Below the pieces are notes generated by a model. The model had not been told where the DNA came from and did not search any database. It saw nothing but the letters and a program-made list of their open reading frames with translations. Below are positions 9,192 through 17,862 of a stretch of DNA of 64,000 nt, in pieces. The translations under genes and the position numbers were made by a program. Source of the DNA: Agrococcus pavilionensis RW1. Lineage in GTDB: Bacteria > Actinomycetota > Actinomycetes > Actinomycetales > Microbacteriaceae. The stretch is taken from the NCBI RefSeq assembly GCF_000400485.1, contig NZ_ASHR01000030.1:124001-188000 (forward strand). Direction: 5' to 3'. Each line of letters starts with the position of its first letter. The first letter of the stretch is position 1.

Positions 9192-9784
9192 ATGGCGGCA
9201 TTCGTGGGGGAGCCGTCGTGGTGAGCGCGCTCGCGGGAGCGCTGCGCGACTCCTACTGCTCGTTCGCGTGGGGCGGCAGGCTCCGCGCGCGGCGCGCCGA
9301 TCCCGACACGGCCGCGGCGGTGCTGCGCGGCGAGGAGGCGGCCGGCGGCACCGCGCTCGACGTGTCGGAGCGCACGATCGCCGTGGTGAGCGCGCTCGCG
9401 GGAGCGCTGCGCGACTCCTACTGCTCGTTCGCGTGGGGCGGCAGGCTCGCGCGCGCGACCGATCCCGACACGGCCGCGGCGGTGCTGCGCGGCGAGGAGG
9501 CGGCCGGCGGCACCGCGCTCGACGTGTCGGAGCGCACGATCGCCGCGTGGGCGCGCCGGCTCGCGCGCGACCCGAACAGCACGACCGCGGCCGACGTCGC
9601 CGCGCTGCGCGACGTGGGCCTCGACGACCGCACGATCGTGGCGCTCACCGCCTACATCGCCGCGCGCATCGCCTTCTCGACCGTCAACGACGCGCTCGGC
9701 GCCCTCCCGGATGCCGAGCTGCACGCATCCGCTCCCGACGCCGTGCGCGACGCGATCTCGTGGGGGAGGGCGCCCGCGCGCTGA
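9192..9784 (+). pseudogene. Carboxymuconolactone decarboxylase/AhpD-like gene, rearranged
   Basis: A promoter-like TACGCT (9165-9170) and a strong ribosome site GAGGAGG (9181-9187) lead to ATG 9192, but that frame stops after ten codons (MAAFVGEPSW). The rest of the gene lies in another frame from GTG 9218 to 9784 (188 residues). It contains two copies of a ~55-residue block with DSYCSFAWGGRL and DPDTAAAVLRGEEA, then an intact C-terminal half (AWARRLARDPNSTTAAD, IAFSTVNDALGA). The second half matches CMD/alkylhydroperoxidase-like proteins. In the family as I recall it, a further ~50 residues come before the DSYC block and are missing here. Either a decayed gene, an assembly error, or a shortened protein starting at GTG 9218. 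Confidence 0.55.
9218..9544 (+). repeat. Near-identical direct tandem duplication inside the CMD-like gene
   Basis: Unit 1 is 9218-9382 (165 bases) and unit 2 is 9383-9544 (162 bases). They are identical except for a short patch after GGCAGGCTC (near 9281 and 9446), which differs by one codon. Both begin GTGGTGAGCGCGCTCGCGGG. High identity means the duplication is recent or an assembly effect. Confidence 0.9.
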
Positions 9785-9789
9785 CGTGC

Positions 9790-9795
9790 CAGGAT
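9790..9795 (+). promoter_or_regulatory. Leaderless -10 box for the SdpI-like gene
   Basis: CAGGAT, six bases, ATG 9802. The first base departs from TANNNT but the spacing is exact. Confidence 0.45.
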
Positions 9796-9801
9796 CGGGG
9801 C

Positions 9802-10167
9802 ATGGAAGTCGCGCTCATGGCCGCAGGCTCGGTGCTGCTCGCGCTCGGCGCGATCGCCATCGCGATCGTCGTGCACGCGATCGGCCTCGGCCGCGTGCCG
9901 CGCACGGGTGCGCTCGGCCTGCCGGGCAAGCGGCTGCGGGCGGATGCGTTCACCTACCGGAGCGCGCACCGCGCCGCGACGCCGCTCACGTGGCTCGCCG
10001 GCTCGGTCTCGGCGGTCGCGGCCCTCGGCGCGCTCGTCGCAGCCTTCGCCGCGGGCGTCGAGGAGTGGGCGGTGCTCGCCGTGCTCGCCGCGCTCGTGCT
10101 CGTCGTCGGGCTCGTGCTCGCGACCTGGCGGGCGCACGCGTCGCTCGCCGCTGACCAGCCGGGCTGA
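9802..10167 (+). CDS. SdpI-like small integral membrane protein
   Basis: 121 residues with three predicted membrane helices (about 5-26, 57-78 and 84-105). Between the first and second lies the cytosolic motif LPGKRLRADAFTYRSAHRAATP, here cited by its ends LPGKRL and YRSAHRAATP; this resembles the R-T-xxxAWxxGHR signature of the SdpI family, whose founding member gives Bacillus immunity to the SdpC toxin. Actinobacterial relatives are common and mostly uncharacterised. No toxin gene is adjacent, so immunity is not inferred. Confidence 0.6.
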   Translation: MEVALMAAGSVLLALGAIAIAIVVHAIGLGRVPRTGALGLPGKRLRADAFTYRSAHRAATPLTWLAGSVSAVAALGALVAAFAAGVEEWAVLAVLAALVLVVGLVLATWRAHASLAADQPG

Positions 10168-10178
10168 GGCCCGCTTGC

Positions 10179-10184
10179 TACCCT
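10179..10184 (+). promoter_or_regulatory. -10 box for the guanidine-exporter transcript
   Basis: TACCCT. A start of transcription about seven bases later (10191-10192) would coincide with the first base of a small hairpin, GGATCC at 10192-10197 and 10204-10209, which precedes the riboswitch. Confidence 0.5.
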
Positions 10185-10209
10185 GGGGACTGGATCCGAC
10201 GCCGGATCC

Positions 10210-10248
10210 GCGGACGAGGGAGCCGTACCCGCAGGGCGACAAGACGGC
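10210..10248 (+). ncRNA. Guanidine-III riboswitch (ykkC-III)
   Basis: The conserved ykkC-III elements are all present in order: CGGACGAGG, GCCGTACCCG and GACAAGACGGC. Two crossing helices can be drawn: GCGG 10210-10213 with CCGC 10229-10232, and GCCGT 10222-10226 with ACGGC 10244-10248. These give the H-type pseudoknot known for this class. It binds guanidinium. The start codon of the first SMR gene is only 15 bases after the aptamer, with a weak ribosome site (AGGGA, 10253-10257), so control is probably at translation initiation. The downstream SMR pair is the expected target for this riboswitch. Confidence 0.9.
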
Positions 10249-10263
10249 CAGTAGGGACTCGTC

Positions 10264-10578
10264 ATGTCTTGGGTGATCCTGATCGCCTCCGGCCTCCTCG
10301 AGGCCGTCTGGGCGGCTGCCATGCAGTCGTCGAAGGGCTTCCGCAAGTGGCGGCCGACGGTGCTGTTCGTCGTCGCGATGGCGGCGTCGATGGGCGGGCT
10401 CGCGTGGGCGATGCTCGAGATCCCGACCGGCACGGCGTATGCCGTGTGGGTCGGCGTGGGAGCGGTCGCGACCGTGGTCCTGCAGGTCGCGCGCGGCAAG
10501 GAGCGGCTCACGCTCGTGCGCTCGCTCCTGCTCGTGCTGCTCGTCGGCTGCCTCGTCGGTCTGAAGCTGGTGAGCTGA
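10264..10578 (+). CDS. SMR-family guanidinium exporter subunit 1 (Gdx/SugE-like)
   Basis: 104 residues, four membrane helices, the standard small multidrug resistance size. The essential membrane glutamate is in GLLEAVWAAAM (residue 13 region), and GTAYAVWVGVGAV is the SMR signature in helix 3. The W-rich helix 1 and the G-x-x-x-x-A-V-W pattern are typical of the Gdx (SugE) branch, which exports guanidinium in exchange for protons. Located directly behind a guanidine-III riboswitch and one base before a second SMR gene, so the product is probably one half of a heterodimer. Confidence 0.88.
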   Translation: MSWVILIASGLLEAVWAAAMQSSKGFRKWRPTVLFVVAMAASMGGLAWAMLEIPTGTAYAVWVGVGAVATVVLQVARGKERLTLVRSLLLVLLVGCLVGLKLVS

Positions 10579-10579
10579 G

Positions 10580-10972
10580 ATGCGCCGAGGAACCGCGTGG
10601 GCCGTGCTGCTCGCGAGCGCCGTGCTCGAGGCCGTCTGGGCGACGGCGCTCGGGCAATCGGAGGGCTTCTCGCAGCCCGTGCCGACGGTCGTGTTCGCGA
10701 TCGCGGCCGTGCTGAGCTTCATCGGGCTCGAGCGGGCGGTGCAGTCGATCCCGCTCGCGACCGGCTACGCGGTCTGGACGGGCGTGGGCGGCGCGCTCAC
10801 GGTGATCTGGGCGCTCACGACGGGTGCGCAGCCGTGGAACCCGCTCATGCTGCTCTTCCTCGCCGGCATCCTCGTCGCGGTCGCGGGCCTCGCGCTCACC
10901 GAGCGTCCGGAGCCAGGCGAGCCCACCTCATCCGCCCCGACCGACCCGCCGACCGGCGCCGCTCGCTCGTGA
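10580..10972 (+). CDS. SMR-family guanidinium exporter subunit 2
   Basis: 130 residues; four membrane helices plus a ~25-residue Pro/Thr-rich tail (ERPEPGEPTSSAPTDPP). The conserved glutamate is in VLEAVWATALGQ and helix 3 carries ATGYAVWTGVGGAL. It starts one base after the first SMR gene. Paired SMR genes usually form obligate heterodimers with opposite topologies, as in YkkCD. The stop codon overlaps the first unit of a 20-bp repeat array, and an 11-bp hairpin follows at once. Confidence 0.87.
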   Translation: MRRGTAWAVLLASAVLEAVWATALGQSEGFSQPVPTVVFAIAAVLSFIGLERAVQSIPLATGYAVWTGVGGALTVIWALTTGAQPWNPLMLLFLAGILVAVAGLALTERPEPGEPTSSAPTDPPTGAARS

Positions 10973-11180
10973 GTGGCGCCTGCCGGAGGTCAGTGGCGCC
11001 TCCGGCAGGTGAGTGGCGCCTTGCGCAGGTGAGTGGCGCGTCTGGCAGGTGAGTGGCGCTTCCTGCACGTGAGTGGCGGACAATCTGGGGCGTCGCCACT
11101 CAGGCACCGGAGCCGCCACTCAGGCACCGGAGGCGCCACTCAGGCACCGGAGGCGCCACTCAGGCACCGGAGGCGCCAGT
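10971..11180. repeat. Two inverted arms of a 20-bp tandem repeat
   Basis: Left arm: GAGTGGCG-type octamers start every 20 bases at 10971, 10991, 11011, 11031, 11051 and 11071, each followed by a 12-base variable part, usually ending in GGCAGGT-like sequence. Right arm: the reverse complement CGCCACTC at 11094, 11114, 11134 and 11154, and a degenerate copy at 11174, each followed by AGGCACCGGAG(G/C). The right-arm unit read on the minus strand begins GAGTGGCGCCTCCGG, the same as left-arm unit 2. The whole could fold as one long cruciform. It fills the gap between the convergent SMR pair and cysE. Confidence 0.9.
10979..11009 (+). terminator. Hairpin after the SMR pair
   Basis: CCTGCCGGAGG at 10979-10989 and its exact complement CCTCCGGCAGG at 10999-11009 form an 11-bp stem with a 9-base loop, starting seven bases after the stop codon at 10972. 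It is built from the variable parts of repeat units 1 and 2. Confidence 0.55.
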
Positions 11181-11196
11181 CGCCAGCAGGCGGCCG

Positions 11197-11751
11197 CTAG
11201 ATCGAGTACTCGATGTGCGGCAGCTCGGCGGGCGACGTGCCGCCGACCGGCTTCGCGGGCACGCCGACGAGCGTGACGCCCGAGGGCGCATCCTTCAGCA
11301 CGACGGCGTTCGCGCCCACCTTGACGTCGTCGCCGAGCGCGATCGGCCCGAGGATCTTCGCGCCCGCCCCGACGAGCACGCGGTGCCCGAGCGTCGGGTG
11401 GCGCTTGACGGCGGCGTTCGCCGTGCCGCCGAGCGTCACGCCGTGGTAGAGCATGACGTCGTCGCCGGTCTCGGCCGTCTCGCCGATCACGACGCCCATG
11501 CCGTGGTCGATGAAGAAGCGCCGCCCGAGCCGCGCGCCCGGGTGGATCTCGACGCCCGTCATGAAGCGCGCGAGCTGGCTGCCGGCGCGCGCGAGCGAGC
11601 GCGCACCGGCGTGCCAGAGGCGGTGGTGGATGCGGTGGGCCCACACCGCGTGCAGGGTCGAGTAGGTGAGCGCGATCGTCAGCGCGCCGCGCGCGGCGGG
11701 GTCGTGTCGCTTCGCGTTCTCGATGTCCTCGCGGATGTTGAGCAGGCCCAC
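11197..11751 (-). CDS. cysE: Serine O-acetyltransferase
   Basis: 184 residues from GTG at 11751, the start that gives the family-typical N-terminus ([22 protein letters not shown], cited by its ends). Acetylates serine for cysteine synthesis. The left-handed beta-helix hexapeptide region runs from [12 protein letters not shown] through [14 protein letters not shown] and [16 protein letters not shown]. The C-terminal tail ends in HIEYSI; the terminal isoleucine is what docks into the active site of CysK in the cysteine synthase complex. It lies eight bases downstream of cysK, so the two form an operon. Confidence 0.92.
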   Translation of the reverse strand: MGLLNIREDIENAKRHDPAARGALTIALTYSTLHAVWAHRIHHRLWHAGARSLARAGSQLARFMTGVEIHPGARLGRRFFIDHGMGVVIGETAETGDDVMLYHGVTLGGTANAAVKRHPTLGHRVLVGAGAKILGPIALGDDVKVGANAVVLKDAPSGVTLVGVPAKPVGGTSPAELPHIEYSI

Positions 11752-11759
11752 CGTGCTCC

Positions 11760-12689
11760 TCAGGCCAGGTCGGCGAAGATCGGCATCGAGAGGTAGCGCT
11801 CGCCGGTGTCGCACACGACCGCGACGATCGTCTTGCCGGCCGACTCCGGGCGGCGCGCGATCTCGAGCGCGGCCCACACGATCGCGCCCGACGAGATGCC
11901 GGCGAAGATGCCGTCCTTCGCGGCAAGCTCGCGGCCGACGCGCACGGCGTCGTCGAGCTCGACGTCGATCACCTCGTCGTAGACGTCGGTGTCGAGCAGC
12001 GCGGGCACGAAGTTCGCGCCGAGGCCCTGGATCTTGTGCGGGCCCGCCTGGCCCTTCGTCAGCAGCGGGGAGTCGGCGGGCTCGACCGCGACGAGGTGGA
12101 GCTCGGGCTTGAGCTCCTTGAGCCGGCCGCCCGCGCCCGTGACGGTGCCGCCCGTGCCGACGCCCGAGACGAACACGTCGACGTCGCCGTCGGTGTCGGC
12201 CCAGATCTCCTCGGCGGTCGTCTCGCGGTGCACCTTGACGTTCGCCTCGTTCTCGAACTGTCGGGCGAGGATCGCGCCGGGCGTCTCGGCGACGATCTGC
12301 TGCGCGCGCTCGACGGCGCCGCGCATGCCGTCGGGGCCCGGCGTGAGCACGAGCTCGGCGCCGTAGGCCTTCAGGATGTTGCGCCGCTCGACCGACATCG
12401 TCTCGGGCATCGAGAGGATCACGCGGTAGCCCCGGGCCGCGCCGACGAACGCGAGCGCGATGCCCGTGTTGCCACTCGTGCCCTCGACGATCGTGCCGCC
12501 CGGCTGCAGCTCGCCCGACGCCTCGGCGGCGTCGATGATCGCGCGGCCGATGCGGTCCTTGACCGAGCCGGCGGGGTTGAAGGACTCCATCTTGACGAGC
12601 ACGGTCGCGTGCGTGTCGTTCGTGCGGCCGAGCCGCACGAGGGGAGTGCCGCCGATCGTTGCCGTGATGTCGTCGAAGATGCGCGCCAT
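11760..12689 (-). CDS. cysK: Cysteine synthase A (O-acetylserine sulfhydrylase)
   Basis: 309 residues. PLP enzyme joining sulfide to O-acetylserine. The PLP lysine is in [12 protein letters not shown]; the asparagine loop [10 protein letters not shown] and the phosphate loop [10 protein letters not shown] are intact. ATG 12689 is preferred over an upstream in-frame ATG at 12704 because GAAAGGA lies six bases before it and the protein begins [18 protein letters not shown] as relatives do. Upstream is a -10 box at 12726-12731 and the divergent prmC. Confidence 0.95.
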   Translation of the reverse strand: MARIFDDITATIGGTPLVRLGRTNDTHATVLVKMESFNPAGSVKDRIGRAIIDAAEASGELQPGGTIVEGTSGNTGIALAFVGAARGYRVILSMPETMSVERRNILKAYGAELVLTPGPDGMRGAVERAQQIVAETPGAILARQFENEANVKVHRETTAEEIWADTDGDVDVFVSGVGTGGTVTGAGGRLKELKPELHLVAVEPADSPLLTKGQAGPHKIQGLGANFVPALLDTDVYDEVIDVELDDAVRVGRELAAKDGIFAGISSGAIVWAALEIARRPESAGKTIVAVVCDTGERYLSMPIFADLA

Positions 12690-12725
12690 TCGCGTTCCTT
12701 TCACCGGATGGAAGCCAGGGTTCTC

Positions 12726-12731
12726 ACTGTA
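12726..12731 (-). promoter_or_regulatory. -10 box for cysK-cysE
   Basis: TACAGT on the minus strand, giving a leader of about 30 bases with a ribosome site. No clear -35 is seen. Confidence 0.45.
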
Positions 12732-12801
12732 ACGGCCTCACGCTGAGCAACCGCTCGCACCGCCCTGCGCATTCCCGCACGTCGTCGACGGCTGCTCGGG
12801 C

Positions 12802-12807
12802 TACCGT
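12802..12807 (+). promoter_or_regulatory. Leaderless -10 box for prmC
   Basis: TACCGT, six bases, then GTG 12814. This supports GTG 12814 as the start and shows that prmC now has its own promoter, away from prfA. Confidence 0.55.
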
Positions 12808-12813
12808 GATGGC

Positions 12814-13674
12814 GTGCAGCCCTCCTCCGTCTCCGACGCCGTGCGCGACGCCCGCGCGCGGCTCTCCGCCGTCGGCATCGAGGGTCCCGACGCCGAGCTG
12901 CTGGCCGCGTGGGCGTCCGGCTCCTCATTCGGGGAGCTGCGCGTCGAGATGGCGATGGGGCGTGCCTTCGAGGCGGATGCGCTGGCGCGGTTCGCGCGCG
13001 CGGTCGCGCGTCGCGAGTCCCGCGAGCCGCTGCAGCACATCACCGGCACCGCGCCGTTCCGCCACGTCGACCTGCGCGTCGGCCCCGGCGTCTTCACGCC
13101 GCGGCCCGAGACCGAGCTGCTCGTCGACGTCGCGCTGCGGCACCTCCGCCGCGCCGAGTCGCCGCTCGTGCTCGACGTCGGCACCGGCAGCGGCGCCGTC
13201 GCGATCGCGATCGCGCGCGAGTCGGGCGCTCGCGTGGTCGCGGTCGAGCGGAGCCCCGCCGCCTACGTGTGGGCGCGCCGCAACTTCGACGAGCTCGCGC
13301 CGGACGCGACGCTGCTGCACGCCGACGCGCGCGACCTCCAGGCGCTCGCCTCGGCCGGCGTCTCGCCCGGCTCGCTCGCCGCCTTCGTGAGCAACCCGCC
13401 CTACGTGCCCGACGCATCCGTGCCCCTCGACCACGAGGTGCGGCACTTCGACCCGCACGCGGCGCTCTACTCGGGCGCCGACGGGCTCGACCTCATCCGC
13501 AGCCTCGCGCCGCTCGCCGCCGACCTCCTCGCGCCCGGCGGGCTCGTCGCGTTCGAACACGCCGAGCACCAGGGGGAGGCGATCCGCGAGATGCTCGCCG
13601 ACGCGGGCTTCACGCGCGCGCACACGCACGCGGACCTCGCCGGTCGCGATCGGGTGACGGCCGCCATCCGGTAG
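12814..13674 (+). CDS. prmC: Release factor glutamine methyltransferase
   Basis: 286 residues. Methylates the glutamine of the GGQ motif in release factors using S-adenosylmethionine. The SAM-binding loop is VLDVGTGSGAVAIAIA near residues 120-135, and the catalytic NPPY is in FVSNPPYVPDA. The N-terminal helical domain is normal length. In M. tuberculosis the gene directly follows prfA; here the island at 7055-12800 lies between. The start is GTG 12814, leaderless. Confidence 0.94.
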   Translation: MQPSSVSDAVRDARARLSAVGIEGPDAELLAAWASGSSFGELRVEMAMGRAFEADALARFARAVARRESREPLQHITGTAPFRHVDLRVGPGVFTPRPETELLVDVALRHLRRAESPLVLDVGTGSGAVAIAIARESGARVVAVERSPAAYVWARRNFDELAPDATLLHADARDLQALASAGVSPGSLAAFVSNPPYVPDASVPLDHEVRHFDPHAALYSGADGLDLIRSLAPLAADLLAPGGLVAFEHAEHQGEAIREMLADAGFTRAHTHADLAGRDRVTAAIR

Positions 13675-13713
13675 CGGCGGCGGCCGACGCCGCCGAACCG
13701 CGATGGGCCGAAC

Positions 13714-13719
13714 TACCAT
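13714..13719 (+). promoter_or_regulatory. Leaderless -10 box for sua5
   Basis: TACCAT, six bases, GTG 13726. It selects GTG 13726 over the TTG one codon upstream. Confidence 0.55.
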
Positions 13720-13725
13720 GGCTTG

Positions 13726-14394
13726 GTGCCCGCGCTCTACGACTGCTCCGACCCCGCCTCCCTGCTCGACGGCATCCGCGCGGCTCGCACGGCCATCGCG
13801 GCGGGGCGCAGCATCGTCATCCCGACCGACACGGTGTACGGCATCGCGGCCGATGCCTTCTCGCACGAGGCCGTCGCCGGGCTGCTCGCCGCGAAGGGCC
13901 GCGACCGCGGCTTCCCGCCGCCCGTGCTCGTCGCCGACCGCCACATGGCGGCCGCCCTCGCCGAGCGCGTGCCGGCGGAGCTCGAGCCGCTGCTCGACGC
14001 GCACTGGCCCGGCCCGCTCACGGTGATCCTGCGCGCCCAGCCGTCGCTCACGTGGGACCTCGGCGACACGGGCGGCACGGTCGCGATCCGCGTGCCCGAC
14101 CACCCGATCGCGATCGGCCTGCTGCGCGAGACCGGCCCGCTCGCCGTCTCGAGCGCGAACCTGCACGGCATGCCCGCGCCGACCGAGGCAGCGGCCGCTG
14201 CCGAGATGCTGGGCGACCGCGTCGCGCTCGTGCTCGACGCCGGGACCGTCGGCGGCTCGGCCGCGCCGGGGGAGCAGAACGGCTCGACGATCCTCGACTG
14301 CTCGACCGACGGAGTGGCCCGCATCGTCCGCCAGGGGGTGCTGCCGCGCGCGACGATCGCCGCCGCGATCGGCGAGCTGCTCGCCTCGGGGTGA
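13726..14394 (+). CDS. L-threonylcarbamoyladenylate synthase (Sua5/YrdC/TsaC)
   Basis: 222 residues. Makes threonylcarbamoyl-AMP from threonine, bicarbonate and ATP for the t6A modification of tRNA. Family motifs are VIPTDTVYGIAADA, the K-x-R loop KGRDRGFPPPVLV, PGPLTVIL, and SSANLHGMPAPT. This is the short form without the extra Sua5 C-terminal domain. It lies between prmC and wecA as in other actinobacteria and ends four bases before wecA. Confidence 0.92.
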   Translation: MPALYDCSDPASLLDGIRAARTAIAAGRSIVIPTDTVYGIAADAFSHEAVAGLLAAKGRDRGFPPPVLVADRHMAAALAERVPAELEPLLDAHWPGPLTVILRAQPSLTWDLGDTGGTVAIRVPDHPIAIGLLRETGPLAVSSANLHGMPAPTEAAAAAEMLGDRVALVLDAGTVGGSAAPGEQNGSTILDCSTDGVARIVRQGVLPRATIAAAIGELLASG

Positions 14395-14398
14395 CGCC

Positions 14399-15586
14399 GT
14401 GATCTTCCTGCTCATCGCCGCCGTCGCGGCCGTCGTGACGTTCGTCGCGAGCCGCATCGTGCTGCGGCTCGCGCTCAAGCACGGCATCCACCCGCCGGTG
14501 CGCGAGCGCGACGTGCACTCGCGGCCTACGCCGAGGCTCGGCGGCGCGGCGATGTGCATCGGCGTGATCGCCGCGCTCGCGGTCGCCTCGCTCGTGCCGG
14601 AGTTCGCGGGGGTGTTCGCCGAACCCGTGCGGGTGTGGACGCTCCTCGGCGGCGCGATCGCCATCTGCGCGATCGGCGTGCTCGACGACCTCGTCGACCT
14701 CGACTGGATGCTCAAGCTCGGCGCGCAGATCCTCGTCGCGACGAGCGTCGCGCTCTTCGGCGTGCAGATCGTGAGCCTGCCGATCGCGGGCATCGTCGTG
14801 CCCTCGGCGACGATGGCGATCTCGCTCACCGTGCTCATCATCGTGCTCGTCATGAACGCCGTGAACTTCATCGACGGCCTCGACGGGCTCGTCGCCGGCA
14901 CGACGATCATCGGCTCGACCGCCTTCTTCGGCTACATCTGGATGATCAGCCAGAACTTCGCGCAGCAGAACGCGTACTTCTCGCTCGCGAGCCTCATCAC
15001 CTCGATCATCGTCGGCGTGTGCGTCGGGTTCCTGCCCGTCAACTGGCACCCGGCGCGGATGTTCATGGGGGACGGCGGCGCGCTCATGCTGGGCCTGCTG
15101 ACCGCGGCGAGCGCGATCGCCGTCACGGGCCAGATCGACGTCGGCACGATGGGCGGCCGGAGCCAGATCCTGCCCGCCTTCATCCCCGTGCTGCTGCCGC
15201 TCGCGATCCTGCTCCTGCCGCTGACCGACTTCGCCCTCGCGGTCATCCGCCGGGTCGCGAACGGCAACAGCCCGTTCGCCGCCGACCGGCGCCACCTGCA
15301 CCACCGCCTGCTCGACATGGGCCACTCGCACCTCGGCGCGGTGCTCATCTTCTACTCGTGGACCGCCGTCGTCTCGATCGGCTGCCTGCTCTTCCTCATC
15401 GTCCAGTGGTGGGTGGCGGTCGGTATCATGGTGCTCGGGTTCATCGTGTGCGCCCTGCTCACGGCCGCGCCCGTCGGTCGCAGGGTCTGGCGCACGTTCC
15501 TGCGAGTGATGCGCGAGCGTCGCGCTCGCCGCACCGGACTCCAGCCGACCAGCGCCAGCATCGACTCCCAGGGGGACTCCCGGTGA
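14399..15586 (+). CDS. wecA: MraY-family glycosyltransferase (WecA/Rfe type)
   Basis: 395 residues and about eleven membrane helices. Transfers a sugar-1-phosphate (GlcNAc-1-P in known actinobacterial homologues) to decaprenyl phosphate, the first step of linker or wall polysaccharide synthesis. Conserved loops: PTPRLGG, the Mg-binding NFIDGLDGL, HPARMFMGDGGAL, and the histidine motif RRHLHHRLLDMGHSH. GTG 14399 follows the sua5 stop by four bases. Its stop overlaps the next start (GTGA at 15583-15586). Confidence 0.9.
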   Translation: MIFLLIAAVAAVVTFVASRIVLRLALKHGIHPPVRERDVHSRPTPRLGGAAMCIGVIAALAVASLVPEFAGVFAEPVRVWTLLGGAIAICAIGVLDDLVDLDWMLKLGAQILVATSVALFGVQIVSLPIAGIVVPSATMAISLTVLIIVLVMNAVNFIDGLDGLVAGTTIIGSTAFFGYIWMISQNFAQQNAYFSLASLITSIIVGVCVGFLPVNWHPARMFMGDGGALMLGLLTAASAIAVTGQIDVGTMGGRSQILPAFIPVLLPLAILLLPLTDFALAVIRRVANGNSPFAADRRHLHHRLLDMGHSHLGAVLIFYSWTAVVSIGCLLFLIVQWWVAVGIMVLGFIVCALLTAAPVGRRVWRTFLRVMRERRARRTGLQPTSASIDSQGDSR

Positions 15587-16044
15587 CCACCACCCAGATC
15601 ATGCAGCGCATCCTCGTGTGGGGCGCGATCCTCGCCGCCGCGGTCGCCGTCGTCGGCGGCGTCATCGGCTGGATGCTCGCCGAGGGCGCGGGCCTCGCCT
15701 CTGCGCTCGTCGGCACCGCGCTCGCGATCGTCTTCTGCATGCTCACCGCCGGCAGCATCCTGCTCGCGCTCAAGGCGTCGAGGGGCCAGATGGTCTCCGG
15801 GGCCTTCTTCGGGATCGTGCTCGGCGGCTGGCTGCTGAAGTTCGTGCTGTTCATCGTGCTCGTCTTCGTGCTCGGCGACCAGGACTGGCTGCACCGCGGC
15901 GTCGCCTTCGGCGCGCTCGTCGCCGCCGTCATCGGATCGCTCGTCATCGACTGCGTCGTGATCGCGACGAGCCGGCAGCCCGTGATCGACAGCGCTGCGG
16001 ACGACGAGACGCAGGGCCGACCGGCCTCCGGCGCGCGCGCGTGA
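15583..16044 (+). CDS. AtpI-like membrane protein before the ATP synthase genes
   Basis: 153 residues with four membrane helices (about 9-29, 36-58, 75-97, 107-127) and a hydrophilic tail. Its place between wecA and atpB and its topology match actinobacterial AtpI, which helps assemble the c-ring. Sequence similarity within AtpI is always weak, so the call rests on context. GTG 15583 overlaps the wecA stop. Confidence 0.7.
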   Translation: MTTTQIMQRILVWGAILAAAVAVVGGVIGWMLAEGAGLASALVGTALAIVFCMLTAGSILLALKASRGQMVSGAFFGIVLGGWLLKFVLFIVLVFVLGDQDWLHRGVAFGALVAAVIGSLVIDCVVIATSRQPVIDSAADDETQGRPASGARA

Positions 16045-16201
16045 GCGCCGCAGGACGTCGAGCCATCACGATCCCCTCTGATAGAGTCGTTGACGTTCCC
16101 CCAACTGCGCCGCTCGTCATCGAGCGCGTCTGCGCGAGGGGGCGCACCGACGTCAAGAAGGCGCCAGGCGCCACGAGCTTGAGGAAGAGACGCTGAACGC
16201 C
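16045..16201 (+). promoter_or_regulatory. Intergenic region with probable atp operon promoter
   Basis: 157 bases between the AtpI-like gene and atpB. TAGAGT at 16082-16087 is a fair -10 box; TTGACG at 16090-16095 looks like a -35 but has no good partner. The ribosome site GAGGAAGAGA (16181-16190) lies 11 bases before the atpB GTG. Confidence 0.4.
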
Positions 16202-17303
<1,102 letters not shown>

Positions 17304-17310
17304 CGCCCTG

Positions 17311-17862
17311 ATGCTCACCACTCCTCTCTTCCTCGCGGAAGAAGCGGGGGAGACCACTCAGAACCCGCTGCTTCCGGCCCCGTACGACATCATCTGGTCG
17401 TCGGTCATCTTCGTCGTCCTCCTGCTGGTCTTCTGGAAGGTCGTCCTGCCTCGCGTGCAGGCGCTGCTCGACGAGCGCGCCGCGGCGATCGAGGGCGGCA
17501 TCAAGAAGGCCGAGGAGGCGCAGGCCGAGGCGGCTGCGGCGCTCGAGTCGTACAACACCCAGCTCGCCGAGGCTCGTGCCGAGGCCGCTCGCATCAAGGA
17601 CCAGGCTCGCGCCGACGCCGCGCGCATCGAGGCCGACCTCAAGGCTCGCGCCAACGAGGAGGCCGAGCGCATCACCGCCCAGGCGCACCAGCGCATCGAG
17701 GCGGAGCGCCAGGCCGCGTTCTCGTCGCTCAAGACCGAGGTCGGCTCGCTCGCCCTCGACCTGTCCGAGAAGGTCGTCGGCGAGTCGATGGACGACGCGC
17801 GCTCCGCGGCGATCGTCGAGCGCTTCCTGGCCGACCTCGAGCGCGAGGGAGCGAACCGCTAG
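17311..17862 (+). CDS. atpF: ATP synthase F0 subunit b
   Basis: 183 residues. One N-terminal membrane helix (about 27-46, IIWSSVIFVVLLLVFWKVVL) and then a long charged Ala/Glu/Arg coiled coil forming the peripheral stalk. Overlaps atpH by one base (TAGTG). Confidence 0.94.
   Translation: MLTTPLFLAEEAGETTQNPLLPAPYDIIWSSVIFVVLLLVFWKVVLPRVQALLDERAAAIEGGIKKAEEAQAEAAAALESYNTQLAEARAEAARIKDQARADAARIEADLKARANEEAERITAQAHQRIEAERQAAFSSLKTEVGSLALDLSEKVVGESMDDARSAAIVERFLADLEREGANR

Noticed and set aside
10971-11180. CRISPR-like array.
   Set aside because: The repeats are eight conserved bases at a 20-base period in two opposite orientations, with partly identical inserts and no cas genes.
7055-12800. 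Island as a prophage or integrated element with att sites.
   Set aside because: No integrase, transposase, tRNA or flanking direct repeat was seen.
16090-16095. TTGACG as the -35 box of the atp operon.
   Set aside because: No acceptable -10 box lies 16-19 bases downstream.
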